Shown in pieces: positions 39,859-43,987 of a stretch of DNA of 43,987 bases (its first letter is position 1; each line of letters opens with the position of its first letter). The translations under genes and the position numbers were made by a program. The DNA is from Chloroflexota bacterium (GTDB lineage: Bacteria; Chloroflexota; Limnocylindria; Limnocylindrales; CSP1-4). Location of the stretch: assembly GCA_021812735.1 (NCBI GenBank), contig JAKAMV010000003.1:1-43987 (forward strand), written 5' to 3'. The notes beneath the pieces are model-generated. The model was given only the letters and a program-made list of their open reading frames with translations. It searched no databases and was not told where the DNA came from.

Positions 39859-40899
39859 ATGACTGGCATCGACGCCGCGGACCTGCTCGCGCTGGACCTC
39901 CCGCCGCTCCGTGCGCTCGTGCCGGGGATGCTCTTCCAGGGCACCAACATCATCGCCTCGCCCCCAAAGATCGGGAAGAGCTGCCTCGTCTACCAGACGG
40001 CCGTCGAGTCTGCCATCGGGGGCGAGCTGCTCGGCCGCAGTGTCGCCCCGGGCGCCGTCCTCTACTTCGCGCTCGAGGACGGCCGCCGTCGCGGGCAGGA
40101 GCGGCTGCGGGCCGCCCTGGCAGGCCGCACGATGCCCGTGGGCCGGCTCGAGATCCGCTGGGAGGCCCGCAACATCGGGGAGGGCCTCGAGGATGACCTA
40201 GCCGCATGGCTTGACGAGCACGCCGACGCCTCGATGGTGGCGATCGACACGCTCGGCAAGGTGCGCCCGCGGAGCGAGGGCCACCGGAACGCCTACGAGG
40301 TGGACGTCGCGCTGATGGCGCGGCTCCAGGACCTCTTCCGCGACCGGACCACGGCGCTCGTGATCGTCCACCACGCGCGCAAAGAGGCGACAGACGACTT
40401 CCTCGCCAGCGTCTCCGGCACGTATGGCATCACCGGCTCGGCCGACACGATCGTCGTCATCCGGCGGAAGCGGCTCGAGGCCTTCGGGACGCTGCTCGTG
40501 ACGGGGCGCGACGTCGCCGACGCGGAGATCCCGGTCCGGTTTGACGGGCTCACCTGGCGCGAGGCGCCCGGCGTTCTGTCGGCGGCATCGGTGCAGCGGG
40601 CCGAGGTGTTCCGGGTGATCGAGGCCGATGGCCCGATATGGCCCAAGGCAATCGCCGACCGCCTCGAGCTCGAGCGCACGAGCGTGCAGCACATCGTCGA
40701 GCGCCTCGTCAAGTCGGGCGCCGTCGCCCGGACCACGGCCGGCTATGTCACGGCGGAGGCGATTCGCTCCTCACCCCTCCATCACTTGAGTCACTCCCAG
40801 AGTGATGACAGTGACAGGGGGGTACTCCCGCGCGAGGGTGTCGACCTCCGGGCATATGCCGAGTCCCTCTTCGGGGATGTCTTGGGAGGCGAGGCGTGA
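39859..40899 (+). CDS. RepA-like AAA_25 ATPase/helicase
   Basis: 346 residues. RecA-like fold of the RepA/AAA_25 family: Walker A region ASPPKIGKSCLVYQ (33-46), FALEDGRRRGQERL, the Walker B-type MVAIDTLGKVRP, ALVIVHHARK and SGTYGITGSADTIVVIRRKR. The C-terminal ~80 residues (VQRAEVFRVIEADGPIWPKAIADRLELERTSVQHIVERLVKSGAV) form a winged helix. Such proteins act as hexameric helicases or replication ATPases of plasmids, phages and satellites. ATG 39859 overlaps the stop of the IS-split gene. Confidence 0.85.
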   Translation: MTGIDAADLLALDLPPLRALVPGMLFQGTNIIASPPKIGKSCLVYQTAVESAIGGELLGRSVAPGAVLYFALEDGRRRGQERLRAALAGRTMPVGRLEIRWEARNIGEGLEDDLAAWLDEHADASMVAIDTLGKVRPRSEGHRNAYEVDVALMARLQDLFRDRTTALVIVHHARKEATDDFLASVSGTYGITGSADTIVVIRRKRLEAFGTLLVTGRDVADAEIPVRFDGLTWREAPGVLSAASVQRAEVFRVIEADGPIWPKAIADRLELERTSVQHIVERLVKSGAVARTTAGYVTAEAIRSSPLHHLSHSQSDDSDRGVLPREGVDLRAYAESLFGDVLGGEA

Positions 40900-41044
40900 G
40901 AAGGGCTGCGGCTGGCCCGGGGTGGCCTCGCGCGCGCGGCATTGACGCCGATAACGGCCAGGTATGCGCTGTCCGTGAGGCGGGGCCGCGCACCCATCGG
41001 GCCTCGAGTCGCCCCGGACCGGGCGCAGTTATGCGCTGGATCGC

Positions 41045-41353
41045 ATGAACGAGCGGGACCTCGAGGCCGGCGTGCTGGACATCGCCCGCCTGTACGGCTG
41101 GCGCGTGGTGCACTTCCGGCCCGCCCGCACCGCGCACGGATGGCGGACGCCGGTCGCCGCTGACGGCACCGGTTGGCCCGACCTGTTCATGGTCCGCGGC
41201 CCCCGGCTCGTGGCCGCCGAGCTCAAGAGCGACCGGGGCCGGCTCACCCCAGCACAGGCGGGATGGCTCGACGCCCTGGCAGGCGCTGGCGCCGAGTGCC
41301 ACCAGTGGCGGCCCGCCGACTATCCAGACGCGATCGCGGAGGTGCTCCGATGA
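41045..41353 (+). CDS. VRR-NUC domain nuclease
   Basis: 102 residues, a stand-alone VRR-NUC domain (PD-(D/E)XK fold, PF08774). The N-terminus NERDLEAGVLDIARLYGWRVVHFRP is followed by the catalytic core GWPDLFMVRGPRLVAAELKSDRGRLTPAQAGWLDAL, with the Asp in WPD and the ExK in AELKS. Phage and satellite versions often act with replication helicases, which agrees with the RepA-like ATPase 145 nt upstream. Its stop overlaps the next gene by ATGA. Confidence 0.9.
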   Translation: MNERDLEAGVLDIARLYGWRVVHFRPARTAHGWRTPVAADGTGWPDLFMVRGPRLVAAELKSDRGRLTPAQAGWLDALAGAGAECHQWRPADYPDAIAEVLR

Positions 41354-41904
41354 CGAAGCGCGACTACTCCGCCGAGCGGCGTGCCGGAGGCCGTGGCACG
41401 CGCCGCCTCGGTCGGCCCCGTCCGCTGATTCCCTGGTTGGGCGTCGCGTTTGCGGACTCGGCCCCGCACGCGGCAGGCCACACTGTCGCGGCAAACGGGC
41501 TGCCGGCGATGTCACTTGCCAAGCCACGCCCGGAGCCGACGGCCCGGCAGACCCGGCTCTCGCCTCGCCAGAGACAGATCATGGCGGCACTGCTGCTCGA
41601 TAGTCCCGAGTTCGCGCCGCCGAATCCGCCGATATCGCTCGAGATCATTGCGACGGCGCTCGGGATCGCCCCGGCGACCGTAAAGGAGCACATGCGTCGG
41701 CTCCGAAGAAGCCGACCGGACCTATACGGCGCCGTCATGGAGCACCGACGAGGCGCGTTCGCAAAGTGGCATGCCGCGGTCGCCGAGGACCGGCGGGAGC
41801 GGTCCCGCCGATGGGGCCGGCGTCGCTGGGCCGCGCGCTACCGGGCCGAGCACGGCTCCTGGCCGTGGGACGACTGGGCCAAGGGTGTCCACCGGCCCGG
41901 GTAG
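41350..41904 (+). CDS. HTH protein of the integrated element
   Basis: 184 residues. The N-terminus is basic and disordered. A helix-turn-helix lies at about 74-120: LSPRQRQIMAALLLDS...ISLEIIATALGIAPATVKEHMRRLRRSRPDL, like LuxR/sigma-4 type recognition helices. A basic, Trp-rich C-terminus (RRWGRRRWAARYRAEHGSWPWDDWAKG) follows. It is probably a DNA-binding regulator or replication accessory, coupled to the VRR-NUC gene. A hairpin with T5 follows the stop. Confidence 0.75.
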   Translation: MTKRDYSAERRAGGRGTRRLGRPRPLIPWLGVAFADSAPHAAGHTVAANGLPAMSLAKPRPEPTARQTRLSPRQRQIMAALLLDSPEFAPPNPPISLEIIATALGIAPATVKEHMRRLRRSRPDLYGAVMEHRRGAFAKWHAAVAEDRRERSRRWGRRRWAARYRAEHGSWPWDDWAKGVHRPG

Positions 41905-41926
41905 AACGCGCGCGCGTTTTTGCGCG
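41905..41926 (+). terminator. Terminator-like hairpin after the HTH gene
   Basis: AACGCGC-GCGCGTT is a perfect 14-bp palindrome, extended by TTTGCGCG; the T run is TTTTT at 41917-41921. Confidence 0.55.
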
Positions 41927-42087
41927 AAGACAGACGCAATCCGACCGTCATTGTGGTTGCCGCGACTCGCCCGGCGCTCATCTGGGGGCGGTGACGCGGA
42001 CCGGATCGGGCCGCGGGACGCGTCGGCCGCGTGCGATGATGGCGCCGGCGTCCCCTAGCAGCTGCTCTATGCCGAGGGGGACGCAGG

Positions 42088-43029
42088 ATGGCGCGCCTAC
42101 ACGTCGGCGACTTGTCCCGCGCGCCGTCGTCGGGTGGCGCCCGCCCGGCCGGGGTTGCCCGGTGGACCATGCCCGACGGTCCCGGCGACAGCAGCGTGTC
42201 GCGGACGGCTCACGCCGCACTCGCGCCGGCCACCCGCTGGGCCGTCTGGCGCTCGCGGTGGTGGCGGCCGGCCGCGATAGGGCTGCTGCTCGGATCCGTC
42301 GCAGAGCTCGCCGTCCTCGTCGCCCGCTCCGAGCCGTCGCGAGGTGTCGACTTCCTGCTATACCGGGACTATGTCTCCCAGTGGCTCTCGGGCGGCGGCC
42401 TCTACGCCCCGTGGCAGCTCTCGGGCTCGTACACCATCGAGGCGGCGACGACCGTCCTGCCGGTGCCGGTACACGCCAACCCGTCGCTCTACCCGCCGCT
42501 GATCCTGCCGCTGGTGCTGCCTTTCACGGTCTTGCCCGAGATCCTGTGGTGGGTCCTCCCGCTCGGCCTGGCGGCGTGGTGCGTCTGGCGCCTGCGCCCG
42601 TCGTGGCCCGCGATGGCGGCGATCGGCGCCCTGTGCCTGTTCCCCCGGACGCCCGTCATCGTCCTCTACGGCAACCCGGTCATGCGGTGCGTCGCGGCGC
42701 TCGCGGCGGGCATGGTGTGGCGCTGGCCCGCCGTGCTCGTGCTGCTCAAGCCGACCCTGCTCCCGTTCGCCCTGGTCGGGGCGCGCTCGCGCTCGTGGTG
42801 GCTCGCGGCCGGCTTGCTCGCGGCGTTCGCGGCACTGACGCTGCCGCTGTGGCTCGACTGGCTCGCGTCGGTGCGCAACGGTAACGGGTCGCTGCTCTAC
42901 TCGACACCCGATGTGCCCGCGATGCTAGTCCCGATGGCGGCATGGCTGGGGCGCGCTACGAGCGGAGCGGCGCCCCGATCACCGCGCGTGACCCGGAGGG
43001 GCGGTTGGGGGAGCCAGACCCCGCGCTAG
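42088..43029 (+). CDS. GT87-like integral membrane mannosyltransferase-related protein
   Basis: 313 residues. After an N-terminal basic region, helices begin near residue 60, and the sequence reads VDFLLYRDYVSQWLSGGGLYAPW then NPSLYPPLILPLVLPFTVLP, which matches the extracytoplasmic catalytic loop and following helix of GT87 (DUF2029) polyprenol-phosphate mannosyltransferases. The catalytic Asp would be in GVDF. Family members have about 400-450 residues; the product ends early in a basic tail (PRVTRRGGWGSQTPR), so the gene may be 3'-truncated or frameshifted near 42940. Confidence 0.6.
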   Translation: MARLHVGDLSRAPSSGGARPAGVARWTMPDGPGDSSVSRTAHAALAPATRWAVWRSRWWRPAAIGLLLGSVAELAVLVARSEPSRGVDFLLYRDYVSQWLSGGGLYAPWQLSGSYTIEAATTVLPVPVHANPSLYPPLILPLVLPFTVLPEILWWVLPLGLAAWCVWRLRPSWPAMAAIGALCLFPRTPVIVLYGNPVMRCVAALAAGMVWRWPAVLVLLKPTLLPFALVGARSRSWWLAAGLLAAFAALTLPLWLDWLASVRNGNGSLLYSTPDVPAMLVPMAAWLGRATSGAAPRSPRVTRRGGWGSQTPR

Positions 43030-43183
43030 CATTGCCTCAGCCGTCAAGCGCCCGCCCCGCACGCCACCGGCGGGGCATCTCCGTCCGGCGGTTTGTTGGG
43101 CGAAGGCGTTGCGCAAGCATCGGACGCTACCCACGAGACAAGTGGCAAAATCCACGTCGGACCTAGCTGCACGAGGGGGCACG

Positions 43184-43878
43184 ATGACCATTGCGATCGC
43201 AATCGTGGTCACGGAAGGGCTGGTCGTTTCGACGGACAGCGCATCTAGCTCGTCGACGCAAACGGCGCCGCGGTCAACGTCTACGACGGCGGGAACAAGC
43301 TCTTCAACCTCTGCAAGGGGCTGCCGATCGCCGCGGCCACCTTCGGTGCAGGACACATTGGAAACCAGACCATCTCGACGCTCGCCAAGGACTTTCGCGC
43401 GCTCGCGACGGGCGGCTCCCCGATTGGCCGTTCGGCCTGGAGATTCGAAGCGAGCACCTACACGATCCAAGCAGTTGCGGCCGCACTCCGCGAGTTCCTC
43501 TTCGAGGACAAGGTGGCGGCGGCACAGGCTGTCGGCCTGAAGCCGGGGGCGCTGGGCCTGCTCGTAGGCGGCTATTCAGCTGGCAGCGATTGTGCAGAGG
43601 TGTGGCGGATCGCGATCGACGATACCGCCAACGCCCCGGCTCCCGAATGCGTGATCGCGGCCACGGGGTACGGCATCGCATGGCAGGGCGACCCAGACCC
43701 CGTCATGCGGCTAGTTCTCGGGTACGGACGGAAGACTGGCGACGCGCTCAAGGCAATGGGCATCACTGACGCGGACATCCCTGCCGCGATCGGTGTGCTG
43801 AAGCAATACCTCGAGGTGGGGATGGCGCCGCCGAGCATGCCGATCCAGGATGCCATCGCGCTAGTGTCGCGCGTCTGA
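43184..43878 (+). pseudogene. Frameshifted Ntn-hydrolase (proteasome-like) gene
   Basis: ATG 43184 has GAGGGGG 5 nt before it and codes for MTIAIAIVVTEGLVVSTDSAS, the start of a proteasome-type Ntn hydrolase with a candidate N-terminal Thr nucleophile. Near 43249 the reading must shift by -1 to continue: VDANGAAVNVYDGGNKLFNL, GLPIAAATFGAGHIGN, GRKTGDALKAMGI and on to the stop at 43878. No slippery heptamer is seen. A one-base deletion, natural or sequencing, explains it best. The 3' end overlaps the IS630-type transposase by 18 nt. Confidence 0.7.
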
Positions 43879-43987
43879 ATCCCGTTTACGGGTGTGGGGC
43901 AGGATCTCGTCGGCCGTCTTGGTCCAGACGAAGGGGTGGCAGCGCTCGTTCCAGCCGGCGATGAAGGTCTCGATGGCGGCGACGAGC
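43861..43987 (-). CDS. IS630-family transposase, C-terminal end
   Basis: Runs off the right edge. The visible 41 residues are LVAAIETFIAGWNERCHPF followed by VWTKTADEILPHTRKR and a short tail, the characteristic end of IS630-type transposases (GWNERxxPFVWTKTADEIL). The stop TAG (43863-43861) lies inside the end of the Ntn-hydrolase gene, so this insertion probably replaced that gene's original 3' end. Confidence 0.85.
   Translation of the reverse strand, partial: LVAAIETFIAGWNERCHPFVWTKTADEILPHTRKRDSDARH

Larger units (their letters stand above)
37688..39862 (+). pseudogene. Small gene split by the IS element; reading frame restorable
   Basis: Left part 37688-37811 and right part 39768-39862 join in frame when the IS and one CTAG copy are removed, giving a 72-residue protein (DAQIRLPDPRPAPQGTVVRF... 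across SAWALAEDGRV to AENAA). The join falls in the codons GCC CTA GCC. The stop overlaps the ATPase gene by ATGA, so the intact gene would have been coupled to it. No ATG, GTG or TTG is close; ATC 37688 has GGAGG ending 6 nt before it and is the likely start. The interrupted copy presently reads a different C-terminus into the IS. Confidence 0.7.
35871..43987. mobile_element. Integrated accessory element next to tRNA-Lys (left part)
   Basis: From the 5' side of tRNA-Lys rightwards come a tyrosine integrase, small unknown genes, a RepA-like ATPase, a VRR-NUC nuclease and an HTH protein, all on the plus strand with ATGA overlaps, plus two insertion sequences. No copy of the tRNA end was seen later in the window, so the right boundary is outside or lost. 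The GT87-like, Ntn-hydrolase and IS630 genes may be cargo or chromosomal. No capsid, terminase or conjugation genes are seen, so a satellite-type or simple integrative element is more likely than a full phage. Confidence 0.6.

Noticed and set aside
43240..43260. Programmed -1 frameshift in the Ntn-hydrolase gene
   Set aside because: No X-XXY-YYZ slippery sequence and no obvious stimulatory structure at the shift point.
1..43987. CRISPR array
   Set aside because: No regular direct repeats with unique spacers; the repeats seen (16983, 22980, 31135, 33290) are short local duplications.
35871..43987. Complete prophage
   Set aside because: No terminase, portal, capsid or tail genes and no lysis genes are visible in the window.

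Overview
The window is very GC-rich, bacterial and gene-dense, with many 4-nt ATGA/GTGA gene overlaps and many GTG starts. The gene set suggests a free-living aerobe: a two-gene 2-oxoglutarate:ferredoxin oxidoreductase with a 7Fe-type ferredoxin, haem-copper oxidase subunit III with Cu-delivery factors, the succinylase-type DapD and a CtaG-type assembly factor. This fits a high-GC Chloroflexota lineage (Limnocylindria-like) best, with Actinobacteria as the alternative; sequence alone cannot settle it. Many genes that head transcription units have a TANNNT box only 6-10 nt before the start codon, so leaderless mRNAs are probably common.

Layout. 1-869: start of a copper P-type ATPase gene. 1364-5676: lysine operon dapB-dapA-dapD-lysA on the minus strand. 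It is preceded by a promoter and a ~225-nt leader encoding a 26-residue peptide whose only lysines are three consecutive AAG codons, followed by alternative hairpins. I read this as a possible lysine-codon attenuator. 5688-7095: O6-alkylguanine-DNA alkyltransferase and an unknown protein. 7096-12572: six tightly coupled minus-strand genes (CBS pair, korA, korB, zinc-ribbon/CBS protein, small receiver-like protein, Xaa-Pro peptidase). 12700-18191: EamA transporter, HpcH/HpaI aldolase, a 32-aa membrane peptide, proline dehydrogenase, a small membrane protein and proC. 18224-22330: zinc-ribbon methyltransferase, cytosolic BtuF-like protein, ferredoxin and two PotB/PotC-like permeases. 22331-23041 has no gene but holds a 143-bp inverted-repeat element. 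23042-24666: YHS protein, DksA-like factor and threonine dehydratase. 24624-30599: respiratory-oxidase biogenesis block (ctaG, ctaE, cupredoxin, TlpA-like lipoprotein, ABC exporter pair, Sco). 30687-35775: two gene remnants around tRNA-fMet, an MFS transporter, a small membrane protein, a class V aminotransferase and a LigB-type dioxygenase.

From 35796 the window enters accessory DNA: tRNA-Lys(UUU), a tyrosine integrase, small unknown genes, a RepA-like ATPase, a VRR-NUC nuclease and an HTH protein. A 1952-bp IS1634/IS4-type element flanked by CTAG direct repeats sits in one small gene; removing it with one CTAG restores an open frame that overlaps the next gene by ATGA. The window closes with a GT87-like membrane protein, a frameshifted Ntn-hydrolase-like gene and the 3' end of an IS630-type transposase. 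The right boundary of the integrated element is not in the window.
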